From NCBI GenBank assembly GCA_023440865.1, contig JAEXRM010000048.1, positions 1 through 60,536 on the forward strand: 60,536 nucleotides of DNA, written 5' to 3'. The DNA comes from Bacillota bacterium (lineage in GTDB: Bacteria > Bacillota > Clostridia > DSM-8532). A program made the position numbers and the translations under genes. Below are positions 41,570 through 49,623 of this stretch, in pieces. Position 1 is the first letter of the stretch, and every line of letters starts with the position of its first letter. The notes under the pieces were generated by a model. The model worked only from the letters and a program-made list of their open reading frames with translations. It had not been told where the DNA came from and ran no database searches.

Positions 41570-42739
41570 ATGAAGAACATGATCGACTATGTCCGCGAAA
41601 CAGGCCCGCTCGCCTGGGACGCCAAACCGTTTTGCGCGGCGGACAGCGTGGTGCTGTGCCAGCTCGCCTATCTCGACTGGGAGGGCGTCGTCCCGCCGCC
41701 CGACAAACCGAAGGATACCGTGCGGCTGGCCGACGCGATCGTGCTTGGCGGCATCCGCCCCCTGTGTGCGACCTATTTCATGCCGGAGCTCAACGAACGG
41801 CTGCTGTTCGCCCTTCTCGAGAGCGGCCGGTTCCGTGACATCCGCGTCCATGCCCATGTCGATGAAATCGATCCGGAGTCGGAGAAGCAATTTTCGGCCC
41901 TCTGCTTCACCTTGCCGACCGGGGCCGGTTATGTGGCCTTCCGCGGCACGGACGCAACGCTCACCGGATGGAAGGAAGATTTCAGCATGGCGTTCCGGTG
42001 CCCGGTGCCCGCGCAGGAAGCTGCCGTTGCCTATCTGGACCGGGTTGCGCGGGGCATGGGCACGCCGTTGCTGGTTGGCGGGCATTCCAAGGGCGGGAAC
42101 CTGGCGGTGTATGCCGCGATGAAGTGCGCACCGGAAACCCGGCGCAAGCTCCGCGGCGTCTTCAACCATGACGGCCCCGGGTTCCGCGGGGATGTGCTGG
42201 ATGATCCCGGCTTCCGGTCGATTGCCGGCATGCTGCAGACCATCCTGCCCCAGGCATCCGTGGTCGGCATGCTGCTGCAGCATGACAACCGCTATCGGGT
42301 GGTCGAGAGCACGGCCGCCGGCATCCTGCAGCACAATCAGTTCACGTGGCGCATCGAGGACGGCGACCTGCGGTATGCGGCGCAGCTGGATTCGTCGGCT
42401 GCGCTGTTCGGCCGGACGCTCGACGCCTGGCTGGCGGGCCTGGATGACGAGCAGCGCGAGCGCTTCAGCGATACGCTGTTTCGTGTGCTGGAGGCTTCCG
42501 GCCTTCAGAACCTCAAAAGCCCGGAGCGGGGATGGCGCAAGGCGGCTGCCGATGCCGCAAGGGCCATGCAGGACATCGATCCGGATACGCGCCGGTTCAT
42601 CCTCGAAGTGTTCCGCCTGCTGCTCGAGGCGGCTAGGGATGGTCTCGCGGAGCAGGTGAAGGAGCGTGTCGCGGGCCGGAACGGCCTGATGCGGCGATTG
42701 GGGGAGCTTGTTCCGGGCAGGCCGAAAGGCCTCGTCTGA
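41570..42739 (+). CDS. Mbeg1-like/DUF2974 protein, lipase-like alpha/beta hydrolase
   Basis: A 389-residue protein starting with NMIDYVRETGPLAWDAKPFCAADSV (described as residues 3-27), the usual opening of DUF2974 proteins. It has a nucleophile elbow GGHSKGGNLA with Ser173, a VAFRGTDATLTGWKEDF oxyanion-side motif, and HDGPGF. The fold is that of class 3 lipases and the reaction is probably ester hydrolysis, but the substrate is unknown. There is no signal peptide. GGGGGG lies four to five bases before the ATG at 41570. It is transcribed away from uvsE. Confidence 0.85.
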   Translation: MKNMIDYVRETGPLAWDAKPFCAADSVVLCQLAYLDWEGVVPPPDKPKDTVRLADAIVLGGIRPLCATYFMPELNERLLFALLESGRFRDIRVHAHVDEIDPESEKQFSALCFTLPTGAGYVAFRGTDATLTGWKEDFSMAFRCPVPAQEAAVAYLDRVARGMGTPLLVGGHSKGGNLAVYAAMKCAPETRRKLRGVFNHDGPGFRGDVLDDPGFRSIAGMLQTILPQASVVGMLLQHDNRYRVVESTAAGILQHNQFTWRIEDGDLRYAAQLDSSAALFGRTLDAWLAGLDDEQRERFSDTLFRVLEASGLQNLKSPERGWRKAAADAARAMQDIDPDTRRFILEVFRLLLEAARDGLAEQVKERVAGRNGLMRRLGELVPGRPKGLV

Positions 42740-42803
42740 GTCGAGGCCGGCGGTGGCATGCCAATGCATGGCGCATGTGTGCACCTCACGGATCCTTCCT
42801 GTA

Positions 42804-42833
42804 TAATACGTGGAGACATGGCTGCTCCACGAT
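42804..42833 (+). promoter_or_regulatory. Promoter -10 and start-site hairpin of the transporter gene
   Basis: A perfect TATAAT (42804-42809) lies about 130 bases before the transporter ATG; no good -35 is seen at 16-18 bases. Directly after it, CGTGGAG (42811-42817) pairs with CTCCACG (42827-42833), so the transcript would begin in a small hairpin. An activator or extended leader is possible. Confidence 0.5.
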
Positions 42834-42940
42834 CAGATTGCGGCCGCGATTCACATGTCGGGACAGCGGGCCTGATGAGGCGGTCAGCATACGGCCCTCA
42901 GACGGCTGCGGCGCTCCCGGGAAAGAGGCTGTGACACATC

Positions 42941-44209
42941 ATGAAGACCATCGCCATCCTTTTGTTTCTCGCAACCTATGCCCTGCTGCTCGCACTGCCG
43001 AAAATCCGCGCCTGGATTGCCCTGGGATCCGCCGCGGTCTTTGTCGTGCTCGGCATCCTTCCGGTCGGCAAGGTGTTCGGCGCCATCGACTGGAACGTGA
43101 TTCTCATGATCGCCGGCAGCATGGGCGTCGTCTCGCTGTTCATCGACTCGCGGATGCCGGAGCTGCTGGCCGACAAGCTCATCGAGCGCATGCCCGACGT
43201 GCGCTGGGCCATCATATCCCTTGCCCTGTTCGCCGGCATCATCTCCGCGTTCATCGACAACGTGGCGACGGTGCTCATGGTGGCGCCGATCGCGCTGACC
43301 GTCGCGAAGAAGCTCAGAATATCGCCTGTGCCGGCCATCATCGCCATCGCCGTGTCCTCGAACCTGCAGGGCGCGGCCACGCTGGTGGGTGACACCACCT
43401 CCATCCTGCTGGGCGGGTACGCCAAGCTCAACTTCCTCGATTTCTTCGTCTACCGCGGCAAGCCCGGCATGTTCTGGGTCGTGCAGGCCGGCGCCCTCAT
43501 GGCGATGTTCATCCTGTTGTGGCTGTTCCGCGGGAACAGGCAGCCGCTCACGCCGGTCAGCGAAGCGGAGGTGGAGGACCTGTTCCCGACCATCCTGCTC
43601 GTGGGCATGGTGCTGCTGCTCATCCTCGCCTCCTTCATTCCCGGCAAGATCGCCATCACGAATGGGCTCATCTGCGTGGGGCTTTTCCTGGTCGGCATCC
43701 TGCGCGGCTTCGTGAAGTCGGGGGATCACGGACCCGCCGTCAAGGCCCTCCGGGACATCGACTACTTCACGATCCTTCTGCTGGCAGGCCTGTTCGTCGT
43801 CATCGGCGGCATCACCGAGGCGGGCGTCGTGAACGACATCGCGCAGCTGTTCGCACGCATCGGCAACGGCAACCTGTTTGTCATCTACACCATCGTGGTG
43901 TGGGCTTCCGTGTTTTTCTCGGCCTTCATCGACAACATCCCGTACGTGGCCACCATGCTGCCCGTCATGAGCGGCATCGCGGCCATCATGGGCATCGATC
44001 CCACGATCCTGTACTTCGGCCTGCTGTCCGGTGCAACCCTGGGCGGGAACTTGACGCCCATCGGCGCGTCCGCAAACATCGCGGCGCTGGGCATCCTGCG
44101 CAAGGAGGGCCACGCGGTGGGCACCGGCACGTTCATGAGGATCGGTGTTCCGTTTACGATGGCGGCCGTGCTCACCGGCTATGCCATGATCTGGTTCCTG
44201 TGGCGCTGA
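42941..44209 (+). CDS. SLC13/ArsB-type membrane transporter
   Basis: A 422-residue protein with ten to twelve membrane segments and the internal duplication typical of the ion transporter superfamily. The paired hairpin motifs are AFIDNVATVLMVAPIAL in the first half and AFIDNIPYVATMLPVM in the second, with SSNLQGAATLVGDT and GATLGGNLTPIGAS as the matching re-entrant loops. These fit the ArsB/NhaD/CitMHS branch, which moves Na+ or H+ with an anion or dicarboxylate. Its place before the Na+-type V-ATPase operon makes Na+ coupling plausible but unproved. Confidence 0.82.
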   Translation: MKTIAILLFLATYALLLALPKIRAWIALGSAAVFVVLGILPVGKVFGAIDWNVILMIAGSMGVVSLFIDSRMPELLADKLIERMPDVRWAIISLALFAGIISAFIDNVATVLMVAPIALTVAKKLRISPVPAIIAIAVSSNLQGAATLVGDTTSILLGGYAKLNFLDFFVYRGKPGMFWVVQAGALMAMFILLWLFRGNRQPLTPVSEAEVEDLFPTILLVGMVLLLILASFIPGKIAITNGLICVGLFLVGILRGFVKSGDHGPAVKALRDIDYFTILLLAGLFVVIGGITEAGVVNDIAQLFARIGNGNLFVIYTIVVWASVFFSAFIDNIPYVATMLPVMSGIAAIMGIDPTILYFGLLSGATLGGNLTPIGASANIAALGILRKEGHAVGTGTFMRIGVPFTMAAVLTGYAMIWFLWR

Positions 44210-44274
44210 TGTTGCCGCCGGATCCCACCAGCGGCAGTGTCGTGAAAACGGGTGTTTGACTCGGTTTTCGTTGG

Positions 44275-44303
44275 TTGACAGAAGTCAAGACCGATGCTAT
44301 GAT
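44275..44303 (+). promoter_or_regulatory. Promoter of the V-ATPase operon
   Basis: TTGACA (44275-44280) and TATGAT (44298-44303) are exactly 17 bases apart. The -35 is part of the dyad TTGAC-AGAA-GTCAA (44275-44288), and its 13-base core TTGACAGAAGTCA is identical to the chemoreceptor promoter at 20221-20233. Transcription from here gives a leader of about 435 bases before the first start codon. Confidence 0.85.
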
Positions 44304-44330
44304 CGATGCGGGTGTGCGGACGCACCCCTG

Positions 44331-44450
44331 CAACAGGCTTCACAACAGGCTTCACAACATGCTTCGCAACTGGCTTCACGACAGGCTTCGCAACATGCTT
44401 CGCAACAGACGATGGAACAGGCTTTGCAACAGGCCCCGGAACTGGCATCG
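44331..44450 (+). repeat. Ten-unit 12-bp tandem repeat in the V-ATPase leader
   Basis: Ten units with consensus CAACAGGCTTCR run in register from 44331 to 44450. Units 1 and 2 are identical, units 3 and 6 are identical, and units 7-10 are more worn. They start about 20 bases after the predicted transcription start. The reading frame that leads into the first ATPase gene would encode repeated QQAS, but no start codon with a ribosome site serves it. The remaining leader, 44451-44744, shows nothing else I can support. Confidence 0.9.
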
Positions 44451-44744
44451 GGAACGTGTCCCGATGCTTCGGCGATTGAATCGTCACGGCCGGTCGAGGC
44501 GTTGCACCGGTCGATTTGTTTCCTGTCCTGTTTCCGGCATGATAAAGAATGGGATATATGCAGGGATGACAGCCGGTCGGACCAGGTCCGGGCACCGGCC
44601 GCAAACCATGGGGTACGGGCAAATGCGGCTGTGGCAGGGGTTTCCGTTCGCCGGCCGCATCCCATGGAACACAGGCGAATATGGCAGCCGGTCGGTCTGG
44701 AACCGGGCGCCGGCCGAAAACCGATAGGGACGACGAGGTGCGAA

Positions 44745-45071
44745 ATGGTGGATCAGATTCTGCAGGAAATCAGCCAAGCCGAGGACCTGGCCGTGCAACG
44801 GGAGCGCGATGCGGCAGCGGAAGCCGCCGCAATGCTGCAGCAGGCCCGCGCGGAAGCGCAGCGCATGCACCAGGAGGGGCTTCTCGCCGATGAGCGCCGC
44901 ATGGCGGATGAACTGTCGGCCTTTGATGTCCTCACCGCCGGCATCATGGCGAACCGGCTGGGAGATTCCGCCCGTGAGGCGGAGCAGTTGCGTGCGGAGG
45001 CTGCAAGCAACATGCAAGCCGCCGTGTCATTGATCGTGGAAGGGGTCAGGAGCGAGTATGGCCATCGCTGA
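44745..45071 (+). CDS. ntpG: V/A-type ATPase peripheral stalk subunit G/H
   Basis: A 108-residue, almost wholly helical, charged protein (EAAAMLQQARAEAQRMHQ) with the heptad pattern of the peripheral stalk subunit that pairs with subunit E. It is called G or H, or NtpF in the Enterococcus hirae scheme. The ATG at 44745 is chosen for GAGG six bases upstream; the open frame before it encodes only the repeat-derived sequence. The end overlaps the start of subunit I by 14 bases. First gene of the nine-gene operon. Confidence 0.85.
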   Translation: MVDQILQEISQAEDLAVQRERDAAAEAAAMLQQARAEAQRMHQEGLLADERRMADELSAFDVLTAGIMANRLGDSAREAEQLRAEAASNMQAAVSLIVEGVRSEYGHR

Positions 45072-47049
45072 AATGTCCAGAATCCGCATCTACGGACTCG
45101 AAACCGAACGCGAGCCGCTGCTGGGGACACTGATGTGGTCGGGCGCCATCCAGCTTGAGGATGCCACCGCCGGTTCTGAGGGCGGAGAAGCCACATCCGG
45201 GGAATCCGCCACGGGTCTGGTTCTGCGAAGTCTCGATGACGCCGGCGCCGTCCATGACGCCGACACGCTCGTTGGCGAAACCGCCGCCGCCCTGGCGGTA
45301 CTCGACCGCCACGCGCCGGTCAAGCGGGGCATGTTCTCTGTCCGGCGCACGGTGGACGTGGCCGGCCAGAGCGACTGCATGGCGCGACGGGATGACATCC
45401 TCAGGACCGTGCGCGACATCCGCCGCACCGAGGAAAGCCTGACCGCGCTCAAGGCCGAGGAGGTCCGCATTCAGGGAAGGCTCGCGTTCCTGCACCCCTG
45501 GCTCGGCATCGGCGTCGACCTGTCCATGGAGTCGACTCGCACCACGGTCATCCAGATGGGCACCCTGCCCGCCAAGCAGGCGGTGGCATCCCTCGAGGCA
45601 GCCATGCAGGAGGTCGCGCCGACCAGCCTGCTGGTCGCGCACACGACGGAAGGCGACTTCCGGTACTGCGTGGCGATCTGGCATGCAGCCGCGGCAGCCG
45701 AAGCGCAGCGCGTTCTCAAGGAGGCGGGCTGGAACCGTGTCGCCTGGCCGGAATCCGGCACGCCGGACGCGGTCGCGGCCGATCTTGAGCACCGGCTTGC
45801 GGCGATCGGGACGGAGAAGCAGGAACGGGTTGCGCAGATCGTATCCCTCGCCGATTCCCGGGAGGAGATCGAATCGTTCCATGACGCGATGCTCATGGAA
45901 CGTGACCGGCTGGCGGCCCGCTCGCGCATCGCGGCGACCGGAAGGGCGTTCCTCGTCAACGGCTGGATCCCCACGGATGACTGTGACCGCCTCATCCAGC
46001 GGTTGAACCGCGATTTCACCTGTCACGTGGAGACCGAGGCGCCGGATGGCGAGGCGGAGATTCCGGTTCTTGTCCGCAACAACGGCATCACCGAGGCGAT
46101 CCGGCCTGTCATGGACATGTACGGATCCCCCTCGCCGCGTGAAATCGACCCGAACTTCCTGACACTTCCCTTTTTTGCGATCTTCTTCGGCCTGATCATG
46201 GGTGATGCCGGATACGGCCTGCTCCTGACGGCCGGTGCCGCTGTCGTTTTGAAGAAGTTCCGCCTCGAGGCGGGTACCCGGCAGTTCGCCAAGCTCATCC
46301 TGTTCTGCGGCATCGCGACCATGTTCTGGGGCGTCATGTTCGGCAGCTTCTTCGGCATCGAGCCGCTCGCGAAGTACGCCCTGTGGTTCGCACCCGGAGA
46401 AGAGGGCGGCACGGAACGGCTTATGGCCTGGTGCCTGCTGTTCGGCGTCATCCACCTGTTCACGGGCCTGGGCATGAAGGCCGCCAATCTCATCCGCAAG
46501 CGGCATTTCCTTGACGCCTTGTGCGACGTGGGCTTTCCGTACGTCATGTTCACCGGATTCGCGCTGACCGTTCTTCCCTATGTGCCCGGTCTCGACGCGG
46601 CGATGACCGCGCCCCTGTCCGCCAAGGGCCTGTATGTGTTCATCGTCGGCACTGCGTTGGTGGTGCTGACCGCGGGACGGAAAAGCAAGAGCATCTTCGG
46701 CAAGATCTTTGGCGGGCTGCCCCGGCTGTACGACATCGTCGGCTTCCTCGGCGACACGCTCTCCTACATGCGGCTTCTGGCCCTGTGCCTGGCCGGCGGC
46801 ATTCTCGGCGGCCTCATCAACGGCATGGCTTCCGATCTGGGCGGCATCGTCGCCCGCGTGCTCGGCGGCACCGTCCTGCTGCTGTTCGGCCACAGCATCA
46901 ACTTCGCGATGAGCGTGCTTGGCGCGTTCGTCCACTCCTGCCGACTGCAGTACCTCGAATTCTTCTCCAAGTTCCTCGAAGGCGGCGGAAAGCCATTCCG
47001 CCCCTTTGGTCCCAGAACACATTATACCGTGATGAAACAGGAGGATTGA
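45058..47049 (+). CDS. ntpI: V/A-type ATPase subunit I
   Basis: A 663-residue subunit a/I. The N-terminal half is soluble with coiled coils (residues 1-340), and the C-terminal half has about seven membrane segments. The functionally essential Arg of the ion channel is visible in DTLSYMRLLALCLAGG. It forms the two half-channels for ion passage against the K ring and anchors the stalks. GGAG lies five to six bases before the ATG. The gene is four bases from the K subunit gene. Confidence 0.93.
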   Translation: MAIAEMSRIRIYGLETEREPLLGTLMWSGAIQLEDATAGSEGGEATSGESATGLVLRSLDDAGAVHDADTLVGETAAALAVLDRHAPVKRGMFSVRRTVDVAGQSDCMARRDDILRTVRDIRRTEESLTALKAEEVRIQGRLAFLHPWLGIGVDLSMESTRTTVIQMGTLPAKQAVASLEAAMQEVAPTSLLVAHTTEGDFRYCVAIWHAAAAAEAQRVLKEAGWNRVAWPESGTPDAVAADLEHRLAAIGTEKQERVAQIVSLADSREEIESFHDAMLMERDRLAARSRIAATGRAFLVNGWIPTDDCDRLIQRLNRDFTCHVETEAPDGEAEIPVLVRNNGITEAIRPVMDMYGSPSPREIDPNFLTLPFFAIFFGLIMGDAGYGLLLTAGAAVVLKKFRLEAGTRQFAKLILFCGIATMFWGVMFGSFFGIEPLAKYALWFAPGEEGGTERLMAWCLLFGVIHLFTGLGMKAANLIRKRHFLDALCDVGFPYVMFTGFALTVLPYVPGLDAAMTAPLSAKGLYVFIVGTALVVLTAGRKSKSIFGKIFGGLPRLYDIVGFLGDTLSYMRLLALCLAGGILGGLINGMASDLGGIVARVLGGTVLLLFGHSINFAMSVLGAFVHSCRLQYLEFFSKFLEGGGKPFRPFGPRTHYTVMKQED

Positions 47050-47053
47050 CACC

Positions 47054-47524
47054 ATGCAGCTGTCTGAATTGGCCATCTTCTCCCCGATGGGTCTTGCCCT
47101 GCTGGGCGCCGCCCTTGCCTTCTTCCTCGCGTCGATCGGTTCCGCCAAGGGTGTCGGCATTGCCGGCCAGGCCGCCGCCGGTGTCGTTGCCGAGGACCCG
47201 AGCAAGTTCGCGCTGACCATGATCCTGCAGGCGCTGCCCTCCACGCAGTCCATCTACGGTCTGGTCATCACCATCATCATGCTGGGCAATGTCTCGCCCG
47301 ACATGACGGCCGCCTCCGGTGTCGCCTGCCTCATGGCCGGTCTGCCGGTCGGCATCATTGGCCTGATCTCCGGCGTCTACCAGGGCAAGGTCGCTGCGGC
47401 GGGCATCAACCTCATCGCCAAACGGCCGGAAGCCTTCGGCAACGCGATGATCTTCGCCATCAACGTCGAGCTGTTCGCCATCTTCAGCTTCGCCTGCTCC
47501 ATCTTCCTTCTTGGCAAGGCCTGA
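47054..47524 (+). CDS. ntpK: V/A-type ATPase ring subunit K, Na+ type
   Basis: A 156-residue double-hairpin proteolipid with four membrane segments, the same length as Enterococcus hirae NtpK. The residues that bind Na+ in that protein (Leu61, Thr64, Gln65, Gln110, Glu139) are all present at the same positions here, in LQALPSTQ, GVYQGK and NVELFAI. Only the second hairpin has the carboxylate, so each subunit carries one ion. This is good sequence evidence for a Na+-translocating enzyme. Confidence 0.95.
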   Translation: MQLSELAIFSPMGLALLGAALAFFLASIGSAKGVGIAGQAAAGVVAEDPSKFALTMILQALPSTQSIYGLVITIIMLGNVSPDMTAASGVACLMAGLPVGIIGLISGVYQGKVAAAGINLIAKRPEAFGNAMIFAINVELFAIFSFACSIFLLGKA

Positions 47525-47542
47525 GCGGCGGAGGGGAATGAC

Positions 47543-48142
47543 ATGACAGGAACGGAACGCATCAAGGAGAAAATCCGGCTCGATGCCGATGCCGTCGTCC
47601 GGCAGCGTCTGGACGAGGCGAAGGCCGAGGCGGATGCCATTATGGCGGAGGCTGCGCGAAAGCGCCAGCAGGCCGCCGAGGAGACCGACCGGCTCATCGA
47701 ATCGGGCAAGTCGGCCCAGACCCGGCGCCATGAGGCCGCCCTGCAGTCCGACCTGCGCAAGCAGGCACTGGCCGTTCGCCAGCAGCTGGTCGAGGAGGCC
47801 TTCCAAAAGGCAGCCGAGGCCATTGTCGGCCTGCCCGACACGGACTATGCGACGCTGCTGTCCTCGATGCTGCTGAAGTCCGGCTGGCACGGGGATGCGG
47901 AGATCGTGGTCTCGGCCCGTGACCGCGCGCGTCTGGGTGAGGCATGGCTCGCCGACATGACGGCAAAAAGGTCGGCCAAGGGGCTCGCGGGCATGCTTCG
48001 CTATGCGGCGGACGTCCTGCCGTCCGAGGGCGGGTTCGTGGTGCGCACGGGCGAAATGGAGATCAACGCCACGCTTACGGTCCTGCTGGCCGGCATTCGG
48101 CCCAGGCTCGAGGCGCAGGTCGCCAGGACGCTGTTCGGCTGA
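47543..48142 (+). CDS. ntpE: V/A-type ATPase subunit E
   Basis: A 199-residue peripheral stalk subunit with a long N-terminal helix (residues 1-95, rich in Glu, Ala, Arg) and a small globular C-terminal domain (LLSSMLLKSGWHGDAEIVVSAR region). It forms the stator with the G/H subunit. GGAGGGG precedes the ATG by six bases. A 92-base gap with a hairpin separates it from subunit C. Confidence 0.88.
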   Translation: MTGTERIKEKIRLDADAVVRQRLDEAKAEADAIMAEAARKRQQAAEETDRLIESGKSAQTRRHEAALQSDLRKQALAVRQQLVEEAFQKAAEAIVGLPDTDYATLLSSMLLKSGWHGDAEIVVSARDRARLGEAWLADMTAKRSAKGLAGMLRYAADVLPSEGGFVVRTGEMEINATLTVLLAGIRPRLEAQVARTLFG

Positions 48143-48166
48143 CCTGCCGGGAAGCCCGCGACGGAC

Positions 48167-48198
48167 GGGGGCTGCCCGGATGATCCGGAGGGCGCCCC
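48167..48198 (+). promoter_or_regulatory. Hairpin between ntpE and ntpC
   Basis: A GC-rich stem pairs 48167-48180 with 48183-48198 (GGGGC, GCCC and GGAT blocks, with two small bulges). It lies inside the operon and has no T-run. It may tune the ratio of stalk and ring subunits to those downstream by blocking exonuclease or translation. Confidence 0.4.
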
Positions 48199-48234
48199 GG
48201 CGTCGGATTTGTTGTTCAGGGAAGGGGATTCTGC

Positions 48235-49239
48235 ATGACGAGAATCCGTGAAGAAGACTATGCCTATGCGACGGCACGCGTCCGGGCGGTGGAAATCCGC
48301 CTGCTCGATGCCGCGCGCCTTGACCGGCTGGTCGAGGCGCCCACGACGGAGGATGCCGTCAAGCAGCTCGCGGAAGCGGGTTACGGGGATGGCCAGGACC
48401 TCACGCGCATCGACTGGGAGTCGGTGCTCGACGGGGAGCCTGCCCGTGTCCATGCATATCTTGCGGGCTTCATGCCCCATCCGGAAGTGCTGGATGTTTT
48501 CCGCACCCGCGACGACTACCTCAACCTCAAACGGCTCATGAAGGCGACCTTTCAGGCACAGGACCTGTCGACCGTCCCCTGCGTGGCGGGTTCCATTCCG
48601 GCCGCCGTGCTGGTGCGGGCCCTGACCGAGCAGCGTGTGACGGATCTGCCACCCGTCATGGGCGCGGCAATGCTGGCGGCGATGGACGAGTACGGCAAGC
48701 GCGCCGATCCGCGCGACATCGACCTGGTGCTCGACCGTGCGTGCTTCCGCCAGATGGCGGACATGGCGGCAGAATGGGACAACGGATTTCTGACCGGGCT
48801 GGTCGCGCACATGACCGACATGGCGAACATCCGCATCGCGATCCGCGGCAAGCTGGTCGGCGAGAACGAATCGTTCTTCGGAAAAGCCTTGCTTGCGGGC
48901 GGTTTCATTCCGCCCGACAGGCTGCGCGGCATTCCCGAACGGTCCGTCGACGCGCTGCTCGAATCGCTTCGCCTCACGTACTTCGGGGAAGCGGCCATCG
49001 CCGGCTACGAAGGCTACCGGCAGGGGCGGGGCATGTCCTGGCTGGAGCGTCTGCTGGACGACCGGCTGATGGCGTACATCCGCCAGGCGCGGCATGTCAC
49101 GATGGGCGTCGAGGCGCTGGTCGGGTATTTGCTGGCGCGTGAGTCCGAAATCCGCAACGTGCGCATCATCATGACCGGCAAGACCAACGGGCTGCCGCAG
49201 GCGCAAATCCGTGAAAGACTGAGGTTGGCGTATGTATAG
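48235..49239 (+). CDS. ntpC: V/A-type ATPase subunit C (central stalk cap, d-type)
   Basis: A 334-residue alpha-helical subunit of the C/d family: DYAYATARVRAVEIRLLD at the start and RNVRIIMTGKTNGLP near the end, both typical. It sits as a funnel between the rotor ring and subunits D and F. GGGAAGGGG precedes the ATG. Its end overlaps the start of subunit F by eight bases. Confidence 0.92.
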   Translation: MTRIREEDYAYATARVRAVEIRLLDAARLDRLVEAPTTEDAVKQLAEAGYGDGQDLTRIDWESVLDGEPARVHAYLAGFMPHPEVLDVFRTRDDYLNLKRLMKATFQAQDLSTVPCVAGSIPAAVLVRALTEQRVTDLPPVMGAAMLAAMDEYGKRADPRDIDLVLDRACFRQMADMAAEWDNGFLTGLVAHMTDMANIRIAIRGKLVGENESFFGKALLAGGFIPPDRLRGIPERSVDALLESLRLTYFGEAAIAGYEGYRQGRGMSWLERLLDDRLMAYIRQARHVTMGVEALVGYLLARESEIRNVRIIMTGKTNGLPQAQIRERLRLAYV

Positions 49240-49549
49240 GGTGGGAGTCGTGGGCGACAAGGACAGCGTGCTGGGTCTGACGGCGATCGGCTTCGAGGCT
49301 TACCCGACGTCGGACGCACAGGAGGCGGAAACGGTCATCCGCCGGCTGGCGGAGGCCGATTTCGCCGTCATCTACATCACGGAGCAGCTGGCCGCGGAGC
49401 TGGGACCGTTTCTGACCCAGTACCGCAACCGGCGGTTTCCGGCCATCATCCCCGTTCCCGGTGTCCGCGGCAGTCTCGGCATCGGCATGGCGGGCGTGAA
49501 GCAGTGTGTGGAGAAGGCGGTCGGCGCCGACATTCTTTCCAACGAGTGA
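49232..49549 (+). CDS. ntpF: V/A-type ATPase subunit F
   Basis: A 105-residue subunit with the Rossmann-like opening YRVGVVGDKDSVLGLTAIG and IYITEQLAAEL, which bind the D subunit in the rotor (named NtpG in Enterococcus hirae). It starts inside the end of ntpC, so translation is probably coupled. A 74-base gap precedes ntpA. Confidence 0.92.
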   Translation: MYRVGVVGDKDSVLGLTAIGFEAYPTSDAQEAETVIRRLAEADFAVIYITEQLAAELGPFLTQYRNRRFPAIIPVPGVRGSLGIGMAGVKQCVEKAVGADILSNE

Positions 49550-49551
49550 GA

Positions 49552-49602
49552 ACCGGTCGAAGGCATACCGGCATCGGGCAGCAGCCGCTCGTTCCGACCG
49601 GT
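49552..49602 (+). promoter_or_regulatory. Inverted repeat before ntpA
   Basis: ACCGGTCG (49552-49559) and CGACCGGT (49595-49602) are perfect complements around a 35-base loop in the gap between ntpF and ntpA, ending ten bases before the AGGAGG ribosome site. It may shape translation of the TTG-initiated catalytic subunit. Confidence 0.4.
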
Positions 49603-49623
49603 CAGGTGATAGGAGGGATCCGT

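Noticed and set aside
44256..44744. A QQAS-repeat peptide in frame with the first V-ATPase gene
   Set aside because: The frame begins inside the promoter, lacks a ribosome site and only stays open because the 12-bp repeat has no stops. The real start at 44745 has its own GAGG.
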